This document shows positions 8,261 through 17,322 of a stretch of 64,000 nucleotides of DNA, piece by piece. The stretch is from Solibacillus sp040273735 (GTDB lineage Bacteria; Bacillota; Bacilli; Bacillales_A; Planococcaceae). Positions within the stretch are counted from its first letter, which is position 1, and the number at the start of each line of letters is the position of its first letter. Both the position numbers and the translations under genes were made by a program. The notes beneath the pieces were generated by a model. It did not search any database. It was not told where the DNA came from and was given only the letters and a program-made list of their open reading frames with translations. Location: NCBI RefSeq assembly GCF_040273735.1, contig NZ_JBELZM010000011.1, positions 1 to 64,000 of the forward strand, in the 5' to 3' direction.

Positions 8261-9691
8261 ATGGATTGGAGACCGGACAGAACAGCGAAAAAAGCAATAT
8301 ATAAACAACTTGCAGAATATATTGAAAGTGGAATAGCAGATGGTACATTTCCACCCGATAAACCGTTGCCATCTGAAAGATATTTAGCAAAGGAACTGAA
8401 TGTTAACAGGAGTACGGTAATTGCCGCTTATGATGAATTGGAAGCAAATGGACTCATTGAAAGAAATAGAGGAAGCGGAACGACGATTAGTAAAGATATT
8501 TGGGGTCTAGCCAAGAAACGTATTCCCAGCTGGAATAGATATATCGAGGCAGGGTCCTTTTTGCCCAATCTACCTGTTACACAACGAATAAGAAATGAAA
8601 CGGTAGATCATAAATTAATTAATTTAGCTAGCGGAGAACTGTCGCAGGACCTTTTTCCAATGAATTTTTTAAGAGAAATTACTTCTACAAGATCCTTCAT
8701 TGGAAGCTTGGGATATGATCATCCTCAAGGGAGCGCTATTTTAAGGAATACTCTTACAGAACACGTAAATAAGTATCGGGGAATTGAAACAAATCCTTCT
8801 TCGATTCTGATTACATCCGGGGCACAACAAGCGTTACATTTAGTCGTACAGTGTTTGTTAAAGCCCGGAGACGCAGTTGCAATAGAAGATCCTTCTTATA
8901 CGTATAATCTCCCAATTTTTAAATCTGCAGGTTTAAAAGTATATTATTTGCCTGTCGATAAGGATGGTATAGATCCTGAAATTTTACTGTCATTATATAA
9001 AGAGCATCGAATTAGAATGATTTTTTTAAATCCTGATTATCATAATCCTACAGGTTCTCAGCTAAATGAAACACAACGTAAAGCGATTTTGGAAATATCC
9101 TCTGAACATGGAATCCCTGTAGTAGAAGATGACCCATATAGTTTAACATCATTTAATGGAAAAAAGATTCCTACACTAAAATCATTGGATGTTCACGGGA
9201 ATGTCTTATATATTAGCTCTTTGTCAAAAATTGTTGCTTCGGGGTTAAGGATTGGCTGGATTATAGGGCCAAAATCAGTAATTGAGAGATTATCTGATGC
9301 AAAACAACAAATAGACTTTGGCCATTCTAGCTTTACACAATGGATTGCAAACGATTTTATGGAATCCTCGAATTTTCAGTCTCATATAGAAAAATTGAGG
9401 AAAGAATTAGAAAAACGGAGAAATCAAATAGTTACAAGTCTTAATTTATATTTAAAGAATCAGGTAGAATTCTCTATTCCAGAGGGCGGTATTCACATAT
9501 GGGTTAAACTCAAAAAAGACTACAATGAAATGCAATTACTAGAGGAATCCATTAAAAGGGGTGTAATCTATGTTCCCGGCTCGACAATGGGTTCAAAAAA
9601 AGGATATGTGCGCTTTACATTCGCTAGGGAAGATGAAAAATCAATTGCCGAGGGAATTAAACGGTTTGCTGAAGCATGTCAATTTCTTTAA
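8261..9691 (+). CDS. MocR/GabR-type transcriptional regulator with aminotransferase domain
   Basis: A 476-residue fusion of an N-terminal GntR winged helix (about residues 10-80, LPSERYLAKELNVNRSTVIA) and a class I aminotransferase fold that binds pyridoxal phosphate. The Schiff-base lysine is in SSLSKIVASGLRIGW and the cofactor aspartate region is NPDYHNPTG. The ATG at 8261 follows AAGGAG. Regulators of this family usually control vitamin B6, GABA or amino acid genes next to them. Here no obvious target is adjacent. A repeated element on both sides of the gene is its likely operator. Confidence 0.9.
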   Translation: MDWRPDRTAKKAIYKQLAEYIESGIADGTFPPDKPLPSERYLAKELNVNRSTVIAAYDELEANGLIERNRGSGTTISKDIWGLAKKRIPSWNRYIEAGSFLPNLPVTQRIRNETVDHKLINLASGELSQDLFPMNFLREITSTRSFIGSLGYDHPQGSAILRNTLTEHVNKYRGIETNPSSILITSGAQQALHLVVQCLLKPGDAVAIEDPSYTYNLPIFKSAGLKVYYLPVDKDGIDPEILLSLYKEHRIRMIFLNPDYHNPTGSQLNETQRKAILEISSEHGIPVVEDDPYSLTSFNGKKIPTLKSLDVHGNVLYISSLSKIVASGLRIGWIIGPKSVIERLSDAKQQIDFGHSSFTQWIANDFMESSNFQSHIEKLRKELEKRRNQIVTSLNLYLKNQVEFSIPEGGIHIWVKLKKDYNEMQLLEESIKRGVIYVPGSTMGSKKGYVRFTFAREDEKSIAEGIKRFAEACQFL

Positions 9692-9712
9692 ACAACTTAA
9701 TCATAATACTTC

Positions 9713-9746
9713 AAAAGAATCATGAATTGTTCATGATTCTTTTGTT
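9713..9746 (+). terminator. terminator of the MocR gene
   Basis: A 14-base stem, AAAAGAATCATGAA with its complement, around a three-base loop, and a T-run. Confidence 0.85.
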
Positions 9747-9760
9747 ATTAAATGGTAAAT

Positions 9761-9795
9761 GGATGGCTGAAAAAACATTGGATTGGATGGTCATT
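9761..9795 (+). promoter_or_regulatory. second copy of the 35-bp MocR-associated element
   Basis: Matches 8154-8188 at 28 of 35 positions in the same orientation, with a further TGG-rich stretch to about 9830. From here to deoC (10117) there are about 320 bases with no gene that I can support; the element suggests that a MocR-controlled promoter once served, or still serves, this side. Confidence 0.45.
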
Positions 9796-10116
9796 AAAGG
9801 ATGGGAACTCTTTAAGATGGTGGTAGGCTAATATTATGGTTTTAATGCATTACTTTTTCACAACTTTTAAGAGCAACAAATTTAGAAAAGGGTTATAGGA
9901 AGAGAATATATAACTACACATTCAAGCATTAACAGTTCTTTCTCAAGGGTATATCCCCTCTGACATTTCGATACTTGTACAATTACGATAGCTAATTTGG
10001 AATATACATTTAAAATATCAAGCAGTGCTTCTTTATAAGGAAAAGAAGGCATTAAGCTTAAATTAATATGTGTAAAAAGTTTCTAAAAAACTAAAATTAA
10101 AAAGGTAGATAAATAG

Positions 10117-10767
10117 ATGGACTATGCAAAATTAATCGATCATACGTTACTTTCACCTACTACTACAGAAGTAGAAATAGTGAATTTATGTAAAGAAGCC
10201 AAACAATATGGCTATGCATCTGTATGTGTAAATCCTGTATGGGTAAGGTTATCTTCAGAACTTTTGCGTGATTCAGATGTCAATGTTTGTACGGTTATAG
10301 GATTTCCCTTAGGCGGAAACACCCCGGAAACAAAGGCATTTGAAACTGTAAATGCAATTGAAAATGGGGCAACTGAAATAGATACAGTTATTAATATCGG
10401 TGCACTGAAAAATAAAAACGATTCACTTGTTGAAAATGATATTCGCGCAGTTGTTAATGCAGCAAGTGGAAAAGCCCTAGTAAAAGTTATTATTGAGGCT
10501 TGTTTATTAACAAATGAAGAAAAAGAAAGAGCATGTAGATTGGCTGTTAGAGCTGGTGCAGACTATGTCAAAACTTCAACGGGATTTTCCTTACATGGTG
10601 CAACTGTTAAAGATGTTGCGATAATGAGAAAAGCAGTTGGACCAAATGTTGGCATTAAAGCATCAGGAGGAGTAAGCAATAAAGCGGATATAAAATTAAT
10701 GGTTGAAGCAGGTGCTTCTAGAATAGGGACTAGTTCTGCTGTGAAGATATTTGGAAGACAGATGTGA
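10117..10767 (+). CDS. deoC: deoxyribose-phosphate aldolase
   Basis: A 216-residue TIM-barrel class I aldolase that splits 2-deoxyribose 5-phosphate into glyceraldehyde 3-phosphate and acetaldehyde in deoxynucleoside breakdown. The Schiff-base lysine is K152 in DYVKTSTGF; the proton-relay residues are an aspartate in EIDTVINIG and K181 in GIKASGG. Length is typical. A modest AAGGTAG site precedes the ATG. No other deo genes (nupC, pdp, deoR) adjoin it, so it is an isolated copy. Confidence 0.95.
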   Translation: MDYAKLIDHTLLSPTTTEVEIVNLCKEAKQYGYASVCVNPVWVRLSSELLRDSDVNVCTVIGFPLGGNTPETKAFETVNAIENGATEIDTVINIGALKNKNDSLVENDIRAVVNAASGKALVKVIIEACLLTNEEKERACRLAVRAGADYVKTSTGFSLHGATVKDVAIMRKAVGPNVGIKASGGVSNKADIKLMVEAGASRIGTSSAVKIFGRQM

Positions 10768-10825
10768 TGTGAACTTTTTAAAATAAAAGTTATATATCAA
10801 GAAATATTCCAAGGAGTGAATAGAT

Positions 10826-11266
10826 ATGACATGGACGGCTGTTTTAATTCTATTTGTAGGAATACTTATTAAAATGTTAACAAGTCCACCAAGTGCGGTT
10901 GTAGCATGGGTTGTGAGTAAATATGCACTGCATCCAAAACTAGATTCAAAGGATATTACTGTAACCTTTAACGGAAAGAGCGTTGGAGAAGAGGAGAAAA
11001 TAAGATTTATTAATTATTTTAATGAAGCAAATTTTTTAGAGAGATATCATATCTTCCCGGGAAGTGAAGATTTATTTCTAAATCCTGATAGTAATGTTAT
11101 TCCCTTTGTCATCAATGCGAAGAGTAAAAACAAAGAAATAAATTTCTTTGTTTACACATACGATGAGCACATTGATGTAGTCAAGCAATGGAAGAAGAAA
11201 ATAGCTTCTTACAGTCTTAGCTCTGAGAATCTGCAAGAGTTTACCGTTTCAAGTAGTAAAAGCTAA
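10826..11266 (+). CDS. YfmQ family protein
   Basis: A 146-residue protein with one N-terminal membrane helix, followed by a soluble domain. The opening (MTWTAVLILFVGILIKMLTS and PPS after it) and the FNEANFLERYHIFPGSED stretch fit the Bacillus YfmQ family, whose function is unknown. AAGGAG precedes the ATG. It lies 58 bases after deoC on the same strand and could be co-transcribed. Confidence 0.75.
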   Translation: MTWTAVLILFVGILIKMLTSPPSAVVAWVVSKYALHPKLDSKDITVTFNGKSVGEEEKIRFINYFNEANFLERYHIFPGSEDLFLNPDSNVIPFVINAKSKNKEINFFVYTYDEHIDVVKQWKKKIASYSLSSENLQEFTVSSSKS

Positions 11267-11380
11267 GGATAATTTCAAATAACATTTCCTACTACTGAAG
11301 GTTTTTCAATAAAATCGTAGTGTCGGTAATCTTAATATGTTAAAACGTCTTCGACTAAGACCATTGTTTGGAACAGTTGT

Positions 11381-11429
11381 ATTGGTACCAAAGAGGGTTG
11401 CCGGCAAACTACTTTTTTATTGTACCAAT
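11381..11429 (+). other. nested inverted repeats in the leader of a tiny membrane protein gene
   Basis: Perfect eight-base arms ATTGGTAC (11381-11388) and GTACCAAT (11422-11429) enclose the palindrome TTGCCGGCAA (11398-11407) and a T6 run. It lies about 55 bases upstream of the small gene at 11484. It may be a regulatory leader or a relic; it matches no riboswitch that I can name. Confidence 0.4.
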
Positions 11430-11483
11430 GAGGCAAGAATATTAGGGGAAAAGACAAAGTATAGAATTAAGGGAGGTTTTCTT

Positions 11484-11594
11484 ATGCCAAATTGGTTGCA
11501 TAATACGCTATTTGTCCTTTTATTAATAGTAAGTTTTGGATGTGTTTCTAGTGGAATTGAATGGAAAACTCACAAAAATACAGTCGTAAAATAA
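11484..11594 (+). CDS. small membrane protein, 36 residues
   Basis: Starts at ATG 11484 with a strong GGGAGG site at 11471-11476. It has one hydrophobic segment (residues 8-22) followed by a short charged tail. A cysteine ends the hydrophobic segment but the preceding residues (VSFG) do not make a good lipobox. Function unknown. An in-frame extension upstream lacks a ribosome binding site. Confidence 0.5.
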   Translation: MPNWLHNTLFVLLLIVSFGCVSSGIEWKTHKNTVVK

Positions 11595-11743
11595 TTAGAG
11601 TTCTTCTATAAAAAAATTTGATTTAATTCACTCCCCGAAGGTTTTACCAACATTTGAAGATATTATTTCTTAATAGTTCCTTTGAACGGTATCTCGTTTT
11701 TTATGATTACATTAATCCAGTGCTAGGAAATATAAGAAAACGC

Positions 11744-11783
11744 AAAATCCTCATCATTAACTAAAGATGAGGATTTTTCTTTA
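11744..11783. terminator. bidirectional terminator
   Basis: Stem AAAATCCTCATC / GATGAGGATTTT (11744-11777) around a ten-base loop, with T- and A-runs outside the stem. Confidence 0.8.
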
Positions 11784-11928
11784 TATAATGTTTCGTTATT
11801 TTGGACAGTTACTAAGCTACGGAGTTGGCTGAGACAAAAGAGTAATAGTGCCCCTAGTTAATGAGGTGGGCGATATTTTACACAAACGAGGGTTATTAGC
11901 CTAATTCCTGTTAAATAAGGACTATGAA

Positions 11929-12672
11929 TTACTGAGCTGTGTATCCACCGTCAACAGCAATCACTGCACCTGTAACGAAATCATTTTCAGCTAAGAAAAC
12001 GAAAGCATGGGCAATTTCGCTTGGATCTCCAAGTCTGCCAATCGGGTGTCTCGCAACAAGACCTTCGTAGAATTCTCCAAGAGCTTCTTTGTTTACCATA
12101 CCAGACTCAATGTAACCAGGAGAAACAGCATTAACGCGAATATTGCGAGAAGCATATTGAACTGCAGAAGATTTTGTCATCCCTACAACCGCATGTTTTG
12201 AAGCTACATAAGGATAAGCACCACCTTCAGCAACAAGTCCTAAAATAGAAGACGTGTTCAGGACGACGCCGCCCCCAGTTTTAAGGAACTCTTGAACCGC
12301 ATATTTAGTTCCGAAGAATACACCATCTTGATTTACACGGATAACTCGATGATAATCTTCATAAGTTAATTCATGCATTTCACCTAGAGCCCCAATACCA
12401 GCATTGTTAACGATGATGTCTAATTTACCAAATGTTTCAACAGTCTTCGCAACAAGATTTTTAACTGACTCTTCATTTCCAGCATCTACTTGAACAAATA
12501 AAACTTCGAAACCTGCAGCTTTTAATTCTTCCTCTTTCGCTTTACCTGCCTGTTCATTGAAGTCAGCCAAAACTACTTTTGCCCCTTTTTCTGCAAAGGC
12601 CTTTACTGTTGCTAACCCAATACCAGAAGCTCCACCTGTAACGATTGCTATTTTGCCGTTTAAATTTGCCAT
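11929..12672 (-). CDS. SDR family oxidoreductase (247 residues)
   Basis: Classical short-chain dehydrogenase with the Rossmann motif TGGASGIG near residue 12, NNAG near residue 90, a serine in NTSSILG, and the YVASK catalytic Tyr/Lys. The end AVDGGYTAQ closely resembles that of the SDR at 59740 (VVDGGITAQ), so the two are likely related copies. NAD(P)-dependent reduction or oxidation of an alcohol is expected; the substrate is not predictable. AGGAGG precedes the ATG. Confidence 0.88.
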   Translation of the reverse strand: MANLNGKIAIVTGGASGIGLATVKAFAEKGAKVVLADFNEQAGKAKEEELKAAGFEVLFVQVDAGNEESVKNLVAKTVETFGKLDIIVNNAGIGALGEMHELTYEDYHRVIRVNQDGVFFGTKYAVQEFLKTGGGVVLNTSSILGLVAEGGAYPYVASKHAVVGMTKSSAVQYASRNIRVNAVSPGYIESGMVNKEALGEFYEGLVARHPIGRLGDPSEIAHAFVFLAENDFVTGAVIAVDGGYTAQ

Positions 12673-13100
12673 ATAAGTAATTCCTCCTGTTCAATTTTAA
12701 AACAAATACATAAGTACTTTGATAACTTTATTCAAAGTTTCAAGGCGGATATATCGTTAAGGATAATCATCTCAAAAGTTACGAATGTTTAAACAATTAA
12801 TGTCATCCCTTTTATATTCATTTACAAATTATTCGTATTCTATCCTTAAAGAGCATTTATTATAATTAGCAGTTTACTCCTTGATATTTAAGGGTTAGTA
12901 ATCTGTTTATAGAAAAAATCTGTCCAAAATAATTATAATTAATAAAGGGGGAGTAAGATAAATTTGTTATCAATCTGCATCCAATCATTTGCCTCTAAAA
13001 TCATGAAGTTGTATATTTAATTTGTTAGTAACAAAAATTTATTAACGATACTGGGAACAATCACGTTAGTTTGTGGTTTTTCTGAGAAGGAGAAATTGTA
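12673..13100. promoter_or_regulatory. 428-base divergent intergenic region between two SDR genes
   Basis: No supported gene is present. It is AT-rich and must hold the two divergent promoters. I see no clear operator palindrome or riboswitch. Confidence 0.4.
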
Positions 13101-13853
13101 TTGAAATTAAAAGACAAGGTAGTGATCATTACAGGTGGTGCAGGCGGTATTGGCGCTGGTATAGGTCGTGCAATGGTGAAAGAGGGAGCAATTGTTGTGG
13201 CAGTTGATCTCAATCCGGAAGCCGGCGCAAACGTATTAGCTGATTTACAGCAACATTCGCCGCAATCTAGCTTTATTGAATTTGATTTAACAAAGCATGA
13301 TCAACTAAAAAATGTCGTGGAACAAGTTATCGAGAAATATGGCCGTTTAGATGTGTTAGTGAATAATGCACATGCTTCTAAACAGGTATCGTTCCTTGAA
13401 ACAACTCCAGAACATTTGGCATTGTCAATGGATACAGGCTTCTATCCTACATGGTACTTAATGCAGGCTGCTATTCCACATTTAAAGAAAACACGTGGTA
13501 ATATTATTAACTTTGCTTCAGGTGCCGGGTTAAAAGGGCATAAAACACAAGCTGCCTATGCCGCAGCAAAAGAAGCGATTCGCGGTATTACGCGTGTCGT
13601 AGCGAATGAATTTGGTGCAGATGGTATTACAGCAAACCTGATTTCACCAATCGCCAATTCAGAAGGTGTACAAGCTTGGGCTAAAGCACAGCCGGAATAT
13701 TATGAAGGTGTACTTGCTGGTATTCCGATGGGTAAATTCGGTGATCCGGAACAAGATATCGGACGTGCTGCTGTCTTTTTAGCTTCAGAAGACTCTAAAT
13801 ATATTACAGGTCAAACATTGATGGTTGATGGCGGCTCGATTATGCTCCATTAA
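13101..13853 (+). CDS. SDR family oxidoreductase (250 residues)
   Basis: Short-chain dehydrogenase with TGGAGGIG near residue 11, NNAH in place of the usual NNAG, a serine in NFASGAG and the catalytic YAAAK. It begins with TTG at 13101, with GAAGGAG about eight bases upstream. It ends DGGSIMLH. It is divergent from the other SDR gene; substrate unknown. Confidence 0.88.
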   Translation: MKLKDKVVIITGGAGGIGAGIGRAMVKEGAIVVAVDLNPEAGANVLADLQQHSPQSSFIEFDLTKHDQLKNVVEQVIEKYGRLDVLVNNAHASKQVSFLETTPEHLALSMDTGFYPTWYLMQAAIPHLKKTRGNIINFASGAGLKGHKTQAAYAAAKEAIRGITRVVANEFGADGITANLISPIANSEGVQAWAKAQPEYYEGVLAGIPMGKFGDPEQDIGRAAVFLASEDSKYITGQTLMVDGGSIMLH

Positions 13854-13924
13854 CATCGTACATTAAATAAATACAACGAAACGGATATAGGGGTGACCCC
13901 CTGATATCTCTATAAACCATGCAA

Positions 13925-13958
13925 AAGACGCTTTCTTATTAAGAAGGCGTCTTTTTTG
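13925..13958. terminator. terminator after the SDR gene
   Basis: AAGACGC and TTCTT arms pair with AAGAA and GCGTCTT across one mismatch, then T6. Confidence 0.8.
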
Positions 13959-13988
13959 CTCGATATAGTAATACAGGTAAATGCAGTT

Positions 13989-14843
13989 TTATTTCTCTAA
14001 TGGAATACCCAACAAATCGGGAACTGTGACAAATTCATAGCCTTGCTCTTGCAGTTTTGGAATAATTTGTTGAAGCGATAAGATTGTATTCGTTCGATCC
14101 CCAGACGATTCTGCACCATCGTGCATGAGAATAATCGCACCTGGATGAATGTTGTCTACTACTCTCGAAGCAATAACTTCTGGCGGGTCTTCTTGCCAAT
14201 CCAACGTATCAATATCCCAGGCAATCACGTTATAGTTCATTTTCCCAAGCTTCTCGACTAATTCATTGTAAAGGAAGCCATAAGGTGGTCTAAATAATTT
14301 TGTCCGGTAACCAGTAATTTCGTTAAGGGCATCTTCCGTTCTCGTTACTTCACTCTCAAGCGTTCCGAGGTCAGCTTCTTCGACAAGGTTAGGGTGGGCG
14401 TAGGTATGATTTCCGATTACATGACCCTCGTTTTGCATTCGCTTCACAATCTCGGGGTTAGCAACGGCTTTTGAACCTAATACGAAGAATGTTGCTGGGA
14501 CATTGTACTGTTTTAATACATCTAATACGTCATTTGAAAATCGGGGATCAGGACCGTCATCAAAAGTTAAAGCAATTCGTTTTTGATCAGTAGGACCTTG
14601 TAAGAAAAATATTTCTGGATACCGTTGTTGTAAAATTCTTAGGTCAACAGGCTGCTCAGGATCCTGCCCGGAAGGTTCAGTTTCTGCTTTAAGATCAGAT
14701 AAATCTCGTTCCGCATTTTCCTGTAAGTCAGCTTTCAACAATTGCCTTGCTCCATCTGCAGCATAAACGCTCATGATATCTGTTAGAGGCAAACAAAATA
14801 CAAACCCCATAACCAACAACCACTTGACTATTCGTTCTTTCAT
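13989..14843 (-). CDS. secreted polysaccharide deacetylase (NodB domain)
   Basis: A 284-residue exported protein. An N-terminal signal segment (residues 5-28, ending VYAA) is followed by a linker and a NodB domain with all five motifs: TFDDGP, HTYAH (metal ligands), RPPYG, DIDTLDW and LMHDG. It should remove acetyl groups from N-acetylglucosamine or N-acetylmuramic acid in wall polymer, outside the membrane. AAGGAG precedes the ATG. It stands alone and convergent to the SDR gene. Confidence 0.92.
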   Translation of the reverse strand: MKERIVKWLLVMGFVFCLPLTDIMSVYAADGARQLLKADLQENAERDLSDLKAETEPSGQDPEQPVDLRILQQRYPEIFFLQGPTDQKRIALTFDDGPDPRFSNDVLDVLKQYNVPATFFVLGSKAVANPEIVKRMQNEGHVIGNHTYAHPNLVEEADLGTLESEVTRTEDALNEITGYRTKLFRPPYGFLYNELVEKLGKMNYNVIAWDIDTLDWQEDPPEVIASRVVDNIHPGAIILMHDGAESSGDRTNTILSLQQIIPKLQEQGYEFVTVPDLLGIPLEK

Positions 14844-15010
14844 CCATTCATCTCCTTCCTTTTTTATATTGATTCCCCTTTTAGAGAGGGCTATCCTAAC
14901 TTAAATATGTTTATATTTCTCATTTTTGTTTAGCAAAGTAATTTCAAAATTTTGAACCGTTTTCATTCATAACCTCAGGTGTCCTTCGGAAATGATGGTA
15001 AACGTCAAAT

Positions 15011-15037
15011 AGCCCCAACACTAATGGAGGTGGGGCT
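15011..15037. terminator. GC-rich hairpin, possible terminator of uvsE
   Basis: AGCCCCA pairs with TGGGGCT around a 13-base loop. The T-tract on the minus strand is poor. It lies 57 bases beyond the uvsE stop. Confidence 0.4.
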
Positions 15038-15093
15038 TGTTGTATATTTCCCTAACCATTTTGGCTTCTTCCCAAGGGCAGTGCCAGTTATTG

Positions 15094-16059
15094 TCATTTT
15101 AAATAAAAAGATGAACCATCAATGATATCAACATCTTCACGAAGTTTTATTTCCTCCATCAACTGAAATAACGCTTCATCTTTCTTTTTTGCCTCAATCA
15201 TACAATGTATTTCCGGTACTGTTCCTTTGATTTCATTTAAAAATCTGAAAAACATGTCTACGTCCACATAATCGGAATGATGGCGGAATTCTCTGTCGCT
15301 TTTAGGACTTGAAATATGCATTTTTATTGGCAACGGTGAATCCTTCCAAGTAGCGACAATTCGGTCCCACTTATCATCCCATTTTTCATCATAATGATGA
15401 GCAAGATGGTGATGATAATCAAATACAAGAGGTATTTCTAATTTTTCGCACAAATATAATGTATCATCAACTGTAAAAGAAGTATCGTCATTTTCAAGGA
15501 TAATCATCTTCTGAAGTGCTCTTGGAACATCCATCCAATTATCAACGAATTGCTCAAGAGAATTCTCGGTTTCTTTATAGTTGCCACCAACATGAAGAAC
15601 ACATCGGTGTGTCGGATCTATTTTCATTCCCTTTAACAATAAATAATGCATCTTTAACGTTTTTAAAGAGTTTTTGACTACCTCTGCTTTAGGTGAATTC
15701 AGAACGACAAAATGATCAGGATGAAAATCAATTCGTATATTATGTTTTGTTGCGTACTCACCAATTTCAGTTAACTTCTCTAATAAGGGCTTTATATAAT
15801 TCCAATCAGGCAGTTCTTCATGGTTAGCTAGAGGAATCAATCGAGAGGTTAAGCGATAGAAATGAATTTCATTAAAGACATTATGTTTTAATAACCTAAA
15901 TGTATTTTCTAAATTTTTCAGTGCTATCCGCTCTAATTTTCGTATGGCCGCTTCACGATCCTTAATTTTTTGGAATTGTGTAAACGTCATCGTTTGAGAC
16001 GGAGAAGCATTCTTTAGCTCCATACTCATCGCAACATATCCTAATCGTACAATCGTCAT
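15094..16059 (-). CDS. uvsE: UV damage endonuclease
   Basis: A 321-residue TIM-barrel endonuclease of the UVDE family that nicks DNA 5' to UV photoproducts. Visible family features include the start MTIVRLGYVAMS, FHPDHFVVLN, the metal-site histidine in VLHVGG, ILENDD, VFDYHHHLAH, and IHCMIEAKKKDEAL. Length is typical. GAGGTGGG lies close before the ATG. It is a stand-alone minus-strand gene next to the accessory region, and common in Bacillales. Confidence 0.95.
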   Translation of the reverse strand: MTIVRLGYVAMSMELKNASPSQTMTFTQFQKIKDREAAIRKLERIALKNLENTFRLLKHNVFNEIHFYRLTSRLIPLANHEELPDWNYIKPLLEKLTEIGEYATKHNIRIDFHPDHFVVLNSPKAEVVKNSLKTLKMHYLLLKGMKIDPTHRCVLHVGGNYKETENSLEQFVDNWMDVPRALQKMIILENDDTSFTVDDTLYLCEKLEIPLVFDYHHHLAHHYDEKWDDKWDRIVATWKDSPLPIKMHISSPKSDREFRHHSDYVDVDMFFRFLNEIKGTVPEIHCMIEAKKKDEALFQLMEEIKLREDVDIIDGSSFYLK

Positions 16060-16253
16060 TAACCCACCTCATCTGTAGTATGTACGGTAGGGAATAAATT
16101 AATTATCCAATAATGCATTCCGATCAGGATCAAGCGCATTTTTTATTTTATGGGGAAGATGGAATAGCTTTTTTACATCAAATAAAATTAGAAGGTAAAT
16201 TCAATTCTATAAGCGAAATGTTATATAAACAAATCTTACGGAGTTGGTGTATT

Positions 16254-16769
16254 TTGAAAAAGACAATTTACAAGAAAATACATATTATTGGATCAGTCGG
16301 AAGTGGTAAAACAACTTTAGCAAAAGAAATATCATCGTTGTTAGGTATACCGTACTACGAATTAGACAATGTAGTTTGGATAAGGAATAAGTCCGGAGAT
16401 ATAAGAAGAACTGAACAAGAACGGGAAGAGTATCTTAACAGTATATTACAATCAGACAATTGGATAATTGAAGGTATACACAATGAAGATTGGGTAAGCA
16501 ATTGTTTTCAAAGTGCAGATTTAATTATATTTTTAGATACAAATTATTTAGTCAGAACTTATAGAATTATAAAGAGGTTTTTAAAGCAAAAACTTCGAAT
16601 AGAGAAGGCAAATTACAAACCAACTTTAGATATTTTCTTTAAAATGTTTAAATGGAATCGTCATTTCGAAGAAGTTGGTAAAGTTAATTTCTTTAATAAA
16701 TATGTGGTACATAAAGATAAGATAAAAGTCATTAATAATGCAAAATGTATTAAGAAATACTTTAATTAA
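16254..16769 (+). CDS. P-loop NTPase, adenylate kinase-like (FlaR-type)
   Basis: A 171-residue protein with a Walker A motif, GSVGSGKTT, near its start, and ELDNVVW and WIIEG motifs typical of the adenylate-kinase-like 'DNA topology modulation protein FlaR' group. I start it at TTG 16254, where homologues usually begin (MKKTIYKKIHIIGSVGSGKT). The frame is open to an ATG at 16113, but the extra 47 residues do not look like this family. A GGAG lies about 11 bases upstream. Substrate unknown. Confidence 0.7.
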   Translation: MKKTIYKKIHIIGSVGSGKTTLAKEISSLLGIPYYELDNVVWIRNKSGDIRRTEQEREEYLNSILQSDNWIIEGIHNEDWVSNCFQSADLIIFLDTNYLVRTYRIIKRFLKQKLRIEKANYKPTLDIFFKMFKWNRHFEEVGKVNFFNKYVVHKDKIKVINNAKCIKKYFN

Positions 16770-16871
16770 AATGTGTCATTGTTAATAAAATGGCGTGAGG
16801 TCTAGATTCTTTTTACATGTTCCCTCCATTCAAATCGAGTAAATTGAGCTGTACGAGAAGAATTTAAAAAA

Positions 16872-16903
16872 TAAAAAAAACCACTGTGATTATTCTTCAG
16901 TGG
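16872..16903 (-). terminator. terminator overlapping the end of the small gene
   Basis: On the minus strand CCACTG and CAGTGG form a stem followed by eight T. The stem includes the last two sense codons and the stop of the gene ending at 16890. Confidence 0.75.
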
Positions 16904-17075
16904 CTTCGTTTTGTTTCTTTAATTCAAGAATTTTACGGTTTTTCTCTATTATTTCTTTATTCTCCTCTATTGTAACCTTGATGTTTTCAAGCATATCGTT
17001 ATCTTCACTGCTAGTTTCAGAACTATTCTTTAGGTATTCATCTAAGTGGTTTGATTTATTAGTTTTAATAATCAT
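16890..17075 (-). CDS. small charged helical protein, 61 residues
   Basis: Hydrophilic protein rich in Glu, Lys and Asn; residues 30-58 look like a short coiled coil (spaced Ile/Leu). AGAGGTG precedes the ATG and a terminator overlaps the stop codon, which supports a real gene. Function unknown. Confidence 0.6.
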   Translation of the reverse strand: MIIKTNKSNHLDEYLKNSSETSSEDNDMLENIKVTIEENKEIIEKNRKILELKKQNEATEE

Positions 17076-17322
17076 TTAATTCACCTCTCATAATGACTAT
17101 ACTTTTATTATAAATGATAGTTAACAACACTTTATATTAAATTTATGTAACAATTTCAGAATTTTGGTTATTCTGCTTGTTTACTGGGTAAGGGCTTGCT
17201 GTTTTCATTGTTATGAATGTCAATGATAAGCGTTATTTTTGACACTTAATTATAAAAATTATTGAAATATTCAAAACGATAAGTTAGGATAGGAACATAA
17301 GTTCTAGTTTGGGAGGTTAATC

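Noticed and set aside
11484..11594. lipoprotein
   Set aside because: The residues before the cysteine (VSFG) do not fit a lipobox.
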